A DNA stretch of 64,000 nucleotides, taken from positions 80,732 to 144,731 of the forward strand of contig JAIXWJ010000074.1 in the NCBI GenBank assembly GCA_027491335.1, read 5' to 3'. Numbering within the stretch: position 1 is the stretch's first letter; every line of letters begins with the position of its first letter. The DNA is from Actinomycetes bacterium (GTDB lineage Bacteria > Actinomycetota > Acidimicrobiia > Acidimicrobiales > Ilumatobacteraceae). Positions 25,731 to 34,681 of the stretch are shown here, piece by piece. The position numbers were made by a program, and so were the translations under genes. Under the pieces are notes generated by a model that was given only the letters and a program-made list of their open reading frames with translations, ran no database searches and was not told the DNA's origin.

Positions 25731-27935
25731 ATGGCGACTGATCGGAGATCCTCTCGTCTGGTGGCGCTGGGCGTGGTGGCCACCGTCATCTTCACGGCGC
25801 TCGGATTGCGCATGTGGTTCCTGCAGGTCGTCGATTCGTCGTCCCTCGAGTTGAAGGTGCAGTCGAACAAGACCCGCACCGTGAAGTTGCTTCCCGAGCG
25901 AGGCCGCATCTTCGACCGCGAGGGTCGGATCATGGCCGACAACGAGCGCATCGTCGCGGTCACGGTGGCGTGGGAAGCCATGCGCAACGACGAGGACCGA
26001 CTGGAACTCTTCTCCCGCTTGGCTCCGGTGCTCGACATGGCGGTCGAGGACATGGAGACCCGCTACGCGGGGCCGATCGGGTCCACCGGTGAGCGCACGG
26101 GTTCGCGTTACAGCCCCTTGCTCCCGATGCCGCTGAAGGAGGGCGTGAGCGAGGAAACGGTCGCGTATCTGCTCGAACGTTCCGAGGACTTTCCCGGCGT
26201 GGACGCCACCATTCAATGGAAGCGCGAATACCCGTACGCGCCTTTGGCGGCCCACGTGGTGGGTTATCTGGGGGCGATCACCAAGAGCGATGCCGCGCAA
26301 TACAAGGACCTCGGCTACGACCTCAACGAGCGAGTCGGACAGTTCGGAGTGGAGAAGATATTCGAGCCCTACCTACGTGGCACGCCCGGATTCGTGCGGT
26401 ACGAAGTCGACTCTCGTGGTGCCATCCTTCGCGTCGTCGAAAGAGTGGAACCCACCCCGGGCAACGACCTGCAGCTCGCGATCGATCTCGACTACCAACA
26501 GTTCGCCGAGCAGGCTCTGGAGACCCAGCTTCGTTTGAACCGCTTCATCGTCGCGTGTCAGGCCAAGGACGACAAGAAGCAGTTGGTGAAGCCCCAGTTC
26601 CCGGAGTGCGCCAATCTGAAGGCCCCGGCGGGCTCGGTGGTCATGATGGACTACTCGAACGGCGAGGTGTTGGCTCTCGCCAGTTATCCGACCTTCGACA
26701 ATCGATGGTTCAACTCCGGAATCTCCGGCGACAAGTTCGCCCAGATATTCCCCAACACCAAGGATCCGGATCAGTCGTTGCTCGTGAATCGCGCGATCTC
26801 GGGTCAGTACAACTTGGGTTCGAGTTTCAAGCCGTTCGTCGCCTACGCCGCGTTGGCCACCGGACAGTTGCCCGGTGGAGCCAGCTACCGCTATCTGGAC
26901 CAGGGTTCGTACACCTTGGTCAGCATCGACCAGGACACGTGTCAGGTCGTCAAGTGCGTGTTCCGCAACGCGTTGTGTGGCGGCGGAAACTACGCCTGTC
27001 GTTACGGTTCGGTCACGGTGGAGGACGCGCTCGCGGTGTCCACCGACACCTTCTTCTACAAGATTGGCGAGGAGATCTTCTCCGAGCGCGGTGGCCAGCC
27101 CATCATGCAAGAGGAAGTCCGCAAGTTCGGTTTCGGTTCGCGCACCGGCATCGACCTCCCTTACGAGTCCGCCGGTCGCGTTCCCGACAAGGAGAGCAAG
27201 CGTCAACTCGTCGAGGACGGCGTGCTGATGGAGGGCGAGAGTCCGAACTACTTGGTCGGAGACAACGTGCAGTTGTCGGTGGGCCAGGGTCTGTTGGCGG
27301 CATCGCCCATTCAGTTGGCTCAGGCGTACGGAGCTTTGGGCAACGGGGGTGACGTCAATCGTCCGTTGATCGCGTTGGCTCTTCTGTCGCCCAGCACCCC
27401 GGATTCGGATCAGGTGGGTGTGGCCGATCTGTCGCAGTCCTCGGTGGTGTTGAACCTCGGGATGAAGAACACCATCCGGTCGTTGAACATTCCGCCCGAT
27501 GTGTTGGACCCCATCGTGAAGGGGCTCGCCCGCGTGATCACGGGGCCGGGAACCGACAACGGCAGCTATCACGCCACCACCGGCGAAAGACTGTTCAAGA
27601 GTTACCCCTACAAGGACCTGCCCATCGCGGGCAAGACGGGCACGGCACAGGGTGCGGCCAGCCTTCCCTGGAACGACTCGTCGGCGTTCGGGGCGTTCAG
27701 CTTGGATCCCACGCGCCCCATCGTGGTGTCGGCCTACCTCGAGAAGGCCGGTTACGGCGCCAAGGCCGCCGCGCCGGTGGTGAAGTGCATGTTCATGGCG
27801 GTCGCCGGTGCCGCGACCATGGGGCCGGTGGTGCCGTCGAATCCCTTGAACACCGAGTCCTTGGTGGCGGCGCCCGAACGTCGACTTCCGAGCACGCGTT
27901 GTCTGGGTGGCGCGGCCTACGGCGGACGCGACTGA
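25731..27935 (+). CDS. mrdA: Penicillin-binding protein 2 (elongation transpeptidase)
   Basis: A 734-aa class B PBP. One N-terminal membrane helix (about 11-30) is followed by a dimerisation domain with ERGRIFDREGRIMADN. The transpeptidase domain has nucleophile Ser364 in SSFK (364-367), S-x-D at 437-439 in VSTDTFFYK, and KTGT at 635-638. It cross-links peptidoglycan with RodA supplying glycan polymerisation. The protein is longer than E. coli PBP2 (633 aa). Two pairs of extra cysteines (near CQAKDD, and the CQVVKCVF/CGGGNYACR stretch) suggest extracellular disulfides. Its TGA overlaps the rodA ATG. Confidence 0.94.
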   Translation: MATDRRSSRLVALGVVATVIFTALGLRMWFLQVVDSSSLELKVQSNKTRTVKLLPERGRIFDREGRIMADNERIVAVTVAWEAMRNDEDRLELFSRLAPVLDMAVEDMETRYAGPIGSTGERTGSRYSPLLPMPLKEGVSEETVAYLLERSEDFPGVDATIQWKREYPYAPLAAHVVGYLGAITKSDAAQYKDLGYDLNERVGQFGVEKIFEPYLRGTPGFVRYEVDSRGAILRVVERVEPTPGNDLQLAIDLDYQQFAEQALETQLRLNRFIVACQAKDDKKQLVKPQFPECANLKAPAGSVVMMDYSNGEVLALASYPTFDNRWFNSGISGDKFAQIFPNTKDPDQSLLVNRAISGQYNLGSSFKPFVAYAALATGQLPGGASYRYLDQGSYTLVSIDQDTCQVVKCVFRNALCGGGNYACRYGSVTVEDALAVSTDTFFYKIGEEIFSERGGQPIMQEEVRKFGFGSRTGIDLPYESAGRVPDKESKRQLVEDGVLMEGESPNYLVGDNVQLSVGQGLLAASPIQLAQAYGALGNGGDVNRPLIALALLSPSTPDSDQVGVADLSQSSVVLNLGMKNTIRSLNIPPDVLDPIVKGLARVITGPGTDNGSYHATTGERLFKSYPYKDLPIAGKTGTAQGAASLPWNDSSAFGAFSLDPTRPIVVSAYLEKAGYGAKAAAPVVKCMFMAVAGAATMGPVVPSNPLNTESLVAAPERRLPSTRCLGGAAYGGRD

Positions 27936-29098
27936 TGGCGCTCCCCATCATGAAGCGCCGTCCCAACAGTGGATTGGGCAACATCCGTTCGAGCCTCGGC
28001 TCGCCGACGCGCAACATCGATTGGGTTCTCATCTCGACGGTCGTGATCCTGGCCGTCGTTGGGGCTTTCTCGATTTACAGCGCCACCTTTTGGAAGATCG
28101 ACGCCGACCCGTATTGGTTCGCCACCCGCCAGGTGGTGTTCCTCATCGTGTCGGCGGTGGTGTTGGCCGTGGTGATGTCGTTCGACTACACGTTGCTCAA
28201 CGACCGCGCGTACTTCTTGTATGGCGTTTCGGTCATCGCGTTGTTGTTGGTGTTGTCGGCGGGTGCGTTGCGTGGGGGAGCCCGCCTGTCGTTCGACCTC
28301 GGTCCGATCTCGTTCCAGCCCGCCGAGTTCGCCAAGCCGGCGGTTCTCGTGGCGTTGGCCGCGTATTACAGCGAGTCGCGCGAATCGGTCATGAGTTACT
28401 CGCAGTTCATCACCGGGCTCTTGTTGGTGGGCGTGCCGGTGGCGCTCATCATCGTGCAGCCCGACCTGGGTTCGGCCTTCGTGATGATCGTTGGAGCCAT
28501 CTGTGTGCTGGTGATGGCCGGCGCCAAATTGCGATATCTCGCGTTGATCTCGATGCTCACCGTGGCCACCATCGCCGCCGCCATCATCGCGGGCATCGTC
28601 GATCGCTATCAGTTGCGTCGCATCGAGGCTTTCATCAACCAGAACTCCACCGAGGAGAGCCTGCAGCAGTACGTGTTCCAGGTTCGCTACGCGAAACGAG
28701 CGGTGGCCACGGGCGGTTGGTTCGGCAAGGGCTACTTGCAGGGGCCACTCACGAACGGCAAGTTCATCCCGGTGCAGCAGAGCGACTTCATCTTCTCGGC
28801 GGTGGCCGAGCAGTTCGGTTTGCTCGGCGGGGGACTGGTGGTCGGCCTGTTCGGCCTGATGTTGTTCCGAATCTGGCGCGTGGCCAACCTGGCTCGGGAC
28901 ACTTTCGGGTCGTATCTCTGCGCGGGAATCTTCGGCGTCATCCTCTGGCACGTGTTCCAGAACATCGGAATGACCATGGGCATCATGCCCGTCACCGGCG
29001 TGCCCCTGCCCTTCGTCAGCTACGGCGGATCATCGCTGATCGCCTTCGCCATCATGATCGGGCTGGTCGAGAGCGTCCACATGCGGCGACTCCGGTAG
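27935..29098 (+). CDS. rodA: Rod shape-determining SEDS glycosyltransferase RodA
   Basis: A 387-aa SEDS-family peptidoglycan polymerase with about ten helices. SEDS features are ISFQPAEFAKPAVLVALAAY, VQPDLGSAFVMI, and the C-terminal GIMPVTGVPLPFVSYGGSS. ATG 27935 overlaps the mrdA stop. An upstream in-frame region overlaps mrdA and is not used. Last gene of the mre operon. Confidence 0.94.
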   Translation: MALPIMKRRPNSGLGNIRSSLGSPTRNIDWVLISTVVILAVVGAFSIYSATFWKIDADPYWFATRQVVFLIVSAVVLAVVMSFDYTLLNDRAYFLYGVSVIALLLVLSAGALRGGARLSFDLGPISFQPAEFAKPAVLVALAAYYSESRESVMSYSQFITGLLLVGVPVALIIVQPDLGSAFVMIVGAICVLVMAGAKLRYLALISMLTVATIAAAIIAGIVDRYQLRRIEAFINQNSTEESLQQYVFQVRYAKRAVATGGWFGKGYLQGPLTNGKFIPVQQSDFIFSAVAEQFGLLGGGLVVGLFGLMLFRIWRVANLARDTFGSYLCAGIFGVILWHVFQNIGMTMGIMPVTGVPLPFVSYGGSSLIAFAIMIGLVESVHMRRLR

Positions 29099-29102
29099 CG
29101 GT

Positions 29103-29111
29103 TTATCCACA
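29103..29111 (+). promoter_or_regulatory. Perfect DnaA-box sequence
   Basis: TTATCCACA matches the strict DnaA 9-mer and lies 47 nt before ATG 29158. It is a single box with no AT-rich element or neighbouring boxes, so it is a candidate regulatory site and not an origin. A TACACT hexamer lies at 29143-29148, with GGAGG following at 29151-29155. Confidence 0.35.
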
Positions 29112-29157
29112 GGTTCGGGCTCCCGCGGGGCGGGGTCGCCGGTACACTTCGGAGGTC

Positions 29158-31134
29158 ATGTCATCCCTCTGGCCGCGGCTCGAACCGCTCCTCGCGAGGG
29201 TGCGCAAACCAGCCCGCTACATCGGCTGCGAGGACGGGGCAGCGTCGCCCCAGCATGGTCACGGCAAAGTGGCCTGGCTCCTCGCTTACCCCGATGTGTA
29301 CGAGGTCGGCCTGCCCAATCAGGGCTTGCAGATCCTGTACGAGATCCTGAATGAGCGCCCCGACGCCGTCGCCGAGCGTACGTACGCGCCCTGGGTCGAC
29401 CTCGAGGCCCTCATGCGGGAACGGGGCATCCCGTTGTTCTCGGTCGACACGCACCGTTCGGCCGACGAGTTCGACATCTTGGCCTTCAACCTGTCGGCCG
29501 AGCTGGTGTACACGAACGTGTTGAACATGGTCGACCTGGCCGGAAGTCCGGTGCGCGCCGCCGACCGTCGACCGACCGACCCGCTCGTCATCATCGGCGG
29601 GCATGCGGCCTTCAACCCCGAGCCCATGGCGGACTTCATCGACTGCGCGGTACTCGGCGAAGGCGAAGAGGTCATCGGCGAGATCACCGAGATCGTGCGC
29701 GAGTGGAAGGCGTCGGGTCGCACGGAAGGCTCGCGTCAGGCAGTGCTTCGTGAATTGTCCAAGATCCCCGGGGTGTACGTGCCCTCGATGTACGAGGTGG
29801 CCTTCGACGGTGATCGGGTGGTGGGCATCACGCCGGCATTCCCCGACGTGCCCGAATTGGTCACGAAGCGCACGGTCTCCGATCTCGGTCAGTGGCAGTA
29901 CCCCAAGAGCCCACTGGCGCCGCTCACCGAGGTGGTCCACGATCGATTGGCCGTCGAGGTCTTCCGTGGTTGCACCCGTGGCTGCCGCTTCTGTCAGGCC
30001 GGCATGATCACCCGACCGGTTCGTGAGCGCCCGGCCGAGCAGGTTCGCACGATGATCACCGAGGGTCTGAAGCGCACCGGCTACAACGAAGTCAGCCTGA
30101 CGTCGTTGTCCACCGCCGACTTCAGTGGGATCGAATCCGTGGTCACCTCCGTGGTCCCCGACCCTACGGCGTGCGGTGCACCGACGGTCAGTCTTCCGTC
30201 GCTTCGCGTGGACGCGTTCACCGTGGGATTGGCGGCCAAGGTGGCCAGCGGACGCCGCAGTGGTCTGACCTTCGCGCCCGAGGCGGGCACGTGGCGCTTG
30301 CGCACCGTGATCAACAAGCTCATCACCGAAGAGGATCTCTACGGTGCCGTCGAGTCGGCGTTCTCGTCGGGCTGGTCGCGCATGAAGTTGTACTTCCTCA
30401 CCGGACTTCCCACCGAGACCGACATCGACACCGAGGGCATCGTCGACCTGGCCGCGGGATGCGTGTCGATCGGCAAGAAGTACACGAACCGTGCCAGCGT
30501 CACGGTGAGCGTCGGAGGGTTCGTTCCCAAGGCGCACACGCCGTTCCAGTGGTTCGGTCAGAACGGTGTTCCGGAATTGCGTCGCAAGATCGGTCTGGTG
30601 CGCGAAGCGGCCGGACGAGCCAAAGGCGTGCAGGTGAAGTGGCACGATCCGGCGGCGACCTTGGCCGAGGGCATCGCGAGCCGCGGTGATCGTCGCGTCG
30701 GCGCGGTGATCGAACGCGTGTGGCGCGAAGGTGGCGTCTTCCAGGAATGGTCCGAGTTCTTCGTGCTCGACCGTTGGCTCGACGCCATGGCCGCCGAAGG
30801 GCTGTCGCCCGATTGGTTCGTCACGCGGCATCGCGACGAGGACGAAGTGTTCCCGTGGCACCATCTCTCGGCCGGTTTGCACCACGACTTCTTGTGGCAG
30901 GACTGGCGTTCGGCTCTGGCCGAAGCCGGCCTCGAGGACTGCCGTTGGACTCCGTGCTACGACTGTGGCGTGTGCACCGGCGACGGTCTGGAACACATCG
31001 TGGCCTCACCGGTGGCACCGGCGGGCGGTAGCCAGGGGACCGGTCAGAATCTGGCTCTCGGCGGGTCGGTGCCCATCAGTTTGCGGCCGAAGTCGTTGCG
31101 TGATCCCGCGCCCATGGCGAAGGTGTCGTCGTGA
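29158..31134 (+). CDS. TIGR03960-family B12-binding-like radical SAM protein
   Basis: A 658-aa protein. The N-terminal part (about 60-190) looks like a B12-binding-type Rossmann domain (GKVAWLLAYPDVYEVG). The radical SAM core has its cluster motif at about 264-271 (FRGCTRGCRFCQ). Near the end is WTPCYDCGVCTGDG, a possible extra metal site. The family is widespread and almost always adjacent to the DUF2344 gene and RNase E/G, as here. Its reaction is not established; a role in RNA or ribosome maturation is only inferred from context. The start ATG 29158 has GGAGG 2 nt upstream. Confidence 0.88.
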   Translation: MSSLWPRLEPLLARVRKPARYIGCEDGAASPQHGHGKVAWLLAYPDVYEVGLPNQGLQILYEILNERPDAVAERTYAPWVDLEALMRERGIPLFSVDTHRSADEFDILAFNLSAELVYTNVLNMVDLAGSPVRAADRRPTDPLVIIGGHAAFNPEPMADFIDCAVLGEGEEVIGEITEIVREWKASGRTEGSRQAVLRELSKIPGVYVPSMYEVAFDGDRVVGITPAFPDVPELVTKRTVSDLGQWQYPKSPLAPLTEVVHDRLAVEVFRGCTRGCRFCQAGMITRPVRERPAEQVRTMITEGLKRTGYNEVSLTSLSTADFSGIESVVTSVVPDPTACGAPTVSLPSLRVDAFTVGLAAKVASGRRSGLTFAPEAGTWRLRTVINKLITEEDLYGAVESAFSSGWSRMKLYFLTGLPTETDIDTEGIVDLAAGCVSIGKKYTNRASVTVSVGGFVPKAHTPFQWFGQNGVPELRRKIGLVREAAGRAKGVQVKWHDPAATLAEGIASRGDRRVGAVIERVWREGGVFQEWSEFFVLDRWLDAMAAEGLSPDWFVTRHRDEDEVFPWHHLSAGLHHDFLWQDWRSALAEAGLEDCRWTPCYDCGVCTGDGLEHIVASPVAPAGGSQGTGQNLALGGSVPISLRPKSLRDPAPMAKVSS

Positions 31135-31880
31135 AGGCCCGCATCAGTTATTCGAAGTTGGGAAAGATCCGCTTCACGGGTCATCGCGACGTGGCCCGCA
31201 TCTGGGAGCGCAGTCTGCGCAAGGCCGAGGTTCCGGTGGCCATGTCCACGGGGTTCACGCCGCGCATCAAGATGGCTTTCGGACTCGCTCTGCCCACCGG
31301 CGCCGAGTCCTTGGTCGAGTTGCTCGACGTCACCTTCGCCGAGGATTCCGGTCTGGGCGTGGACGACCTCGACGAAGTGGCCCGCCGGATCGACGCCAGT
31401 TTGCCCGTCGGCATGTCGGTGACCGGCGTGCGTGAGTGCGCCGCGTCGGAGGCTTCGTTGCAAGAAGACGTGGTGGCCACCACGTGGCTGATGGCCGTCG
31501 ACGCCCCCGATGTCATGGCCCACATGGATCGCGTCAACGCCTCGACCGAGGTGTGGCTCGACCGCGAACGCAAGGGCGAGACCCGTCGTGACGACATACG
31601 GGCCGGCATCTTGCACCTCGGCCCCGCAAGCTTGGCCGAGTATTCCGACGTTCTTCCGCCGCAGTGGTTGGGTGAGTCCCGCGGCGAACTCATCGAAGCA
31701 GTCCTCACCACCGCCGGCCGCGGAATTCGGCCGACCGAGTTAATCGAAGCCCTGGTGCCCGGATGTGAGCCGTGGAATCACCTCACCCGGGTGCTCCGAA
31801 TCAACCAATGGATTGAGCGGGAAGGAGAGCGCGTCGACGTGCTCACCGCCCGCCCTGCGCACCCACCGGTGTGCGCATGA
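31131..31880 (+). CDS. TIGR03936/DUF2344 protein
   Basis: A 249-aa cytosolic protein that begins with the family hallmark YSKLGKIRFTGHRDVARIWER and FTPRIKMAFGLALPTGAES. GTG 31131 overlaps the radical SAM stop, implying coupled translation. In some genomes this domain is fused to the radical SAM partner, so the two probably act together. Function unknown. Confidence 0.88.
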   Translation: MKARISYSKLGKIRFTGHRDVARIWERSLRKAEVPVAMSTGFTPRIKMAFGLALPTGAESLVELLDVTFAEDSGLGVDDLDEVARRIDASLPVGMSVTGVRECAASEASLQEDVVATTWLMAVDAPDVMAHMDRVNASTEVWLDRERKGETRRDDIRAGILHLGPASLAEYSDVLPPQWLGESRGELIEAVLTTAGRGIRPTELIEALVPGCEPWNHLTRVLRINQWIEREGERVDVLTARPAHPPVCA

Positions 31881-31895
31881 GAAAGGAACAACATC

Positions 31896-34025
31896 ATGTC
31901 CGACGTCCCCGAGACCCCCGACACCACCAACGCCTCCGACGCACCGGAGACGAACACGGCACCTCAGGCACCCGACACAGCTGAAACACCGGCCGGCGGC
32001 AACGAGAACGTCGCGGCTGAGGATGGTGGCGCGACTGACGTCGCGGCTGAGGATGGTGGCGCGACTGACGTCGCGGCCGTGGCAGCACGCAAGAAGCGTC
32101 GACGTGGTTCGCGCGGTGGACGCAACCGTCCCCGAGCCAATGGATCGGCCTCCACCGGCGAGGCTGGCGGCGACGCGGCATCGAACGAACTCGACGATGA
32201 TTTCGACGACGATGTCGATGACGAGCAGGACGACGTTTCCGGTGATGACGTTTCTGGAAATGTCGTGTCCGGCGACGCGGCGCCCGGGGCGGGTGCGAAC
32301 CCGGTCGAGTTGCCCGAGCGCATGAGCGAGGGCCGCCCGTCTCCCGAGGCCGCGGCCCGAGCGGTGGTGCCGCGTCCCAAGATCGGCGACACCCGACCGG
32401 CCCCGCCGTCGGGCCCGGCGGTCACCATGCCCGGCGGCACGCGCGCCGGTGCCCCCGCATCCGGTCGGGGCAAGGGAGCCAAGAGCCCCAAGTCCTCGGC
32501 CGCATCCGGCGCCGGTGCGAGTGCGGCGGCTTCGCCCGCATCATCGAACACCGCGGCTTCGAACACCGCGGCAACGAACACCGCTGCATCGAACCCGGGT
32601 TCCGGGTCCACCGACGGGGCCGGGTCCGACGGGGGAGCGCGCAAGAAGCGTCGTCGTAACGGACGAGGTCGTGGCGCGGGTTCCGAAGATCGTGGCACGA
32701 CCCGATCCACCGACGCCGACGTGGTCGAGCGTCGCCGGGGTCGCGAGCGCAACGGTCGCCCCATTGGGCGCCATTTCATGTGCGTTCAGGTCCGACCCAA
32801 CCTCACCCAGGTCGCGGTGTTGGAAGGGCGCAGTCTCATCGAGCATTACGTCAGTCGCCCCGCCGACGACGTGGCCCAGATCCACGGCAACATCTACGTG
32901 GGCAAGGTGCAGAACGTTCTTCCGGGAATGGAGGCGGCCTTCGTCGACATCGGCACACCGAAGAACGCGGTGCTGTACCGCGGTGACGTTCAGTACGACG
33001 CGGAGGACATCGTCGACAGTCAGCCGCGCATCGAGCAGATCCTGAAGGGCAAGCAGCTCATCGTGTGTCAGGTCACCAAGAATCCCATCGGGGTGAAAGG
33101 TGCGCGTCTCACCCAAGAGGTGTCGTTGCCCGGACGTTTCGTGGTGTTGATTCCGAACTCCAGGACGTACGGCATCTCGAAGCGTCTTCCCGATGCCGAA
33201 CGCAAGCGTTTGCGCAACATCCTCGATCGCGTCAAGCCGGCCGAGCACGGATTGATCGTGCGCACCGCGGCCGAAACCGCCACCGAGCACGAGTTGCGGG
33301 CCGACATGACCCGCTTGGTCGAGCAATGGAACGACATCGAAGCCAAGGCCAAGAAGGCCAATGGCCCGACGCTTCTCTACCGCGAGCCTCCGTTGGCCGT
33401 GCGCGTCATCCGCGAGGAGTTCAACAGCGACTACCGCGGCGTCGTCATCGACGATCGACAGTTGTTCGAGGACGTGCGCGACTACGTGCAGGCGTTCAAT
33501 CCGGAACTGGCTGATCGAGTGGAGTACTTCGACCCCACCGCCGAGGGGCTTCCGATCTTCGAGAAGCATCACGTCCACGAGCAGATCCACAAGGCACTCG
33601 ATCGCAAGGTTTGGTTGCCGTCGGGTGGGTCGCTGATCATCGAGCACACCGAGGCCCTCACGGTCATCGACGTCAACACCGGTCGCAACGTGGGTACCTC
33701 CAACCTGGAAGCCACGGTGTTCCAGAACAACCTGGAGGCCGCCGAGGAGGTGGCCCACCAGCTGCGTCTGCGTGACATCGGTGGAATCATCGTCATCGAC
33801 TTCATCGACATGGAGATCAAGGAGAATCGCCGCAAGGTGGTGGAGGCGTTCCGGTCGGCCCTGTCGCGGGACAAGACCCGCACGCAGGTGTTCGACATCT
33901 CCGAGTTGGGCCTGGTCGAGATGACCCGCAAGCGGATCGGGGAGGGCCTGCTCACCAGCTTCGCCGGCCAATGTCCGGACTGTCATGGGCGCGGTGTGCT
34001 GGTCAATCACGATCTGTTGCTCTGA
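31896..34025 (+). CDS. rng: Ribonuclease E/G family endoribonuclease
   Basis: A 709-aa RNase E/G-type enzyme. Residues 1-285 are a disordered acidic, Ala/Gly/Pro-rich extension with two basic clusters (KKRRRGSRGGRNR and KKRRRNGRGRG). The conserved catalytic region starts near 290 with an S1 domain (VLEGRSLIEHYVS, VQNVLPGMEAAFVDIG). The DNase I-like catalytic Asp residues lie in VIDVNTGRN and IIVIDFIDME, and the Zn-link is CPDCHGRG near the C-terminus. It processes rRNA and degrades mRNA. The N-terminal extension may be a scaffold, as in other actinobacterial RNase E. Shine-Dalgarno AAGGAA precedes ATG 31896. Confidence 0.92.
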   Translation: MSDVPETPDTTNASDAPETNTAPQAPDTAETPAGGNENVAAEDGGATDVAAEDGGATDVAAVAARKKRRRGSRGGRNRPRANGSASTGEAGGDAASNELDDDFDDDVDDEQDDVSGDDVSGNVVSGDAAPGAGANPVELPERMSEGRPSPEAAARAVVPRPKIGDTRPAPPSGPAVTMPGGTRAGAPASGRGKGAKSPKSSAASGAGASAAASPASSNTAASNTAATNTAASNPGSGSTDGAGSDGGARKKRRRNGRGRGAGSEDRGTTRSTDADVVERRRGRERNGRPIGRHFMCVQVRPNLTQVAVLEGRSLIEHYVSRPADDVAQIHGNIYVGKVQNVLPGMEAAFVDIGTPKNAVLYRGDVQYDAEDIVDSQPRIEQILKGKQLIVCQVTKNPIGVKGARLTQEVSLPGRFVVLIPNSRTYGISKRLPDAERKRLRNILDRVKPAEHGLIVRTAAETATEHELRADMTRLVEQWNDIEAKAKKANGPTLLYREPPLAVRVIREEFNSDYRGVVIDDRQLFEDVRDYVQAFNPELADRVEYFDPTAEGLPIFEKHHVHEQIHKALDRKVWLPSGGSLIIEHTEALTVIDVNTGRNVGTSNLEATVFQNNLEAAEEVAHQLRLRDIGGIIVIDFIDMEIKENRRKVVEAFRSALSRDKTRTQVFDISELGLVEMTRKRIGEGLLTSFAGQCPDCHGRGVLVNHDLLL
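32011..32070 (+). repeat. Exact 30-bp tandem duplication in the rng 5' region
   Basis: Two identical 30-bp units (32011-32040 and 32041-32070) encode a duplicated acidic decapeptide ending GGATD. Identical copies imply a recent in-frame duplication in the disordered N-terminus. Confidence 0.9.
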
Positions 34026-34050
34026 TCGGACAAGAGATCCCGGGCGGGCG

Positions 34051-34080
34051 TTGGTTTGCTCCCATTCCGGCAGGTAGAGT
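34051..34080 (+). promoter_or_regulatory. Promoter of rplU-rpmA
   Basis: TTGGTT (34051-34056) and TAGAGT (34075-34080) are separated by 18 bp. The -10 ends 11 nt before ATG 34092. It fits a housekeeping sigma promoter with a very short leader. Confidence 0.5.
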
Positions 34081-34091
34081 CGCTATTCGCT

Positions 34092-34403
34092 ATGTACGCA
34101 GTGATCGCAACCGGTGGCAAGCAGGTCCGTGTGACCGAGGGCCAGCAAGTGCATGTGGAGCTTCTTGGTGCCGAACAGGGCGCCACGGTGGACTTCACGG
34201 CCGTGCTGGTCGTCGACGGCGACACTGTTCTGGCCACACCTACCCAACTCGCCGGAACCAAGGTTTCGGGTCGCATCGTCGGCTCGGCCGCGGGCCCCAA
34301 GATCGATGGCTTCACCTACAAGCGTCGCACCAACCAGCGTCGTCGCTACGGTCATCGTCAGCACTACCAGGTGGTCGAGATCACCTCCATCGCGAAAGGC
34401 TGA
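34092..34403 (+). CDS. rplU: 50S ribosomal protein L21
   Basis: A 103-aa ribosomal protein. The start MYAVIATGGKQVRV and the C-terminal block TYKRRTNQRRRYGHRQ-Y are diagnostic. ATG 34092 is the family start. It is followed 3 nt later by rpmA. Proximity to rng and obgE is the standard arrangement. Confidence 0.97.
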   Translation: MYAVIATGGKQVRVTEGQQVHVELLGAEQGATVDFTAVLVVDGDTVLATPTQLAGTKVSGRIVGSAAGPKIDGFTYKRRTNQRRRYGHRQHYQVVEITSIAKG

Positions 34404-34406
34404 GAC

Positions 34407-34661
34407 ATGTCGAAGACAAAGGGCGGCGGCTCAACCCGCAACGGTCGTGACTCCAACGCACAGCGCCTCGGCGTGAAGGCATTCGCGGGCACCAGCATCA
34501 CCGCTGGCACCATCGTGATCCGTCAGCGTGGCACCAAGTTCCATCCCGGCAAGAACGTCGGTCGCGGTGGCGACGACACGTTGTTCGCTTTGGTCGATGG
34601 TGTGGTGAAGTTCGGTGAGCGCAAGGGACGTCGCGTCATCGACGTCATTCCCGCCAGCTGA
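34407..34661 (+). CDS. rpmA: 50S ribosomal protein L27
   Basis: An 84-aa ribosomal protein with the typical block [19 protein letters not shown] and IVRQRGT-like [13 protein letters not shown]. The N-terminus is MSKTKGGGS with no cleavable Firmicute-type extension. Co-transcribed with rplU. Confidence 0.97.
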   Translation: MSKTKGGGSTRNGRDSNAQRLGVKAFAGTSITAGTIVIRQRGTKFHPGKNVGRGGDDTLFALVDGVVKFGERKGRRVIDVIPAS

Positions 34662-34675
34662 GAGTTTCTTCTCTC
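34660..34675. terminator. Weak hairpin between convergent rpmA and dgt
   Basis: GAGAG (34660-34664) and CTCTC (34671-34675) flank TTTCTT. The 5-bp stem fills most of the 20-bp gap between convergent stops. Weak. Confidence 0.3.
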
Positions 34676-34681
34676 GCTCGT

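Noticed and set aside
27785..27934. N-terminal extension of RodA upstream of ATG 27935
   Set aside because: It lies wholly inside mrdA in another frame. The overlapping TGATG junction and the family start favour 27935.
29103..29111. Replication origin
   Set aside because: There is a single DnaA box, no AT-rich stretch, and no dnaA, dnaN or parAB nearby.
29143..29148. TACACT as a leaderless promoter for the radical SAM gene
   Set aside because: The spacing fits, but a GGAGG Shine-Dalgarno lies between it and the ATG. A leaderless transcript would not include it, so the hexamer is uncertain and was not counted among the leaderless examples.
29161..30996. Long minus-strand open frame opposite the radical SAM gene
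   Set aside because: The opposite strand encodes a clear radical SAM protein with its Cys motif. This frame has no recognisable motif.
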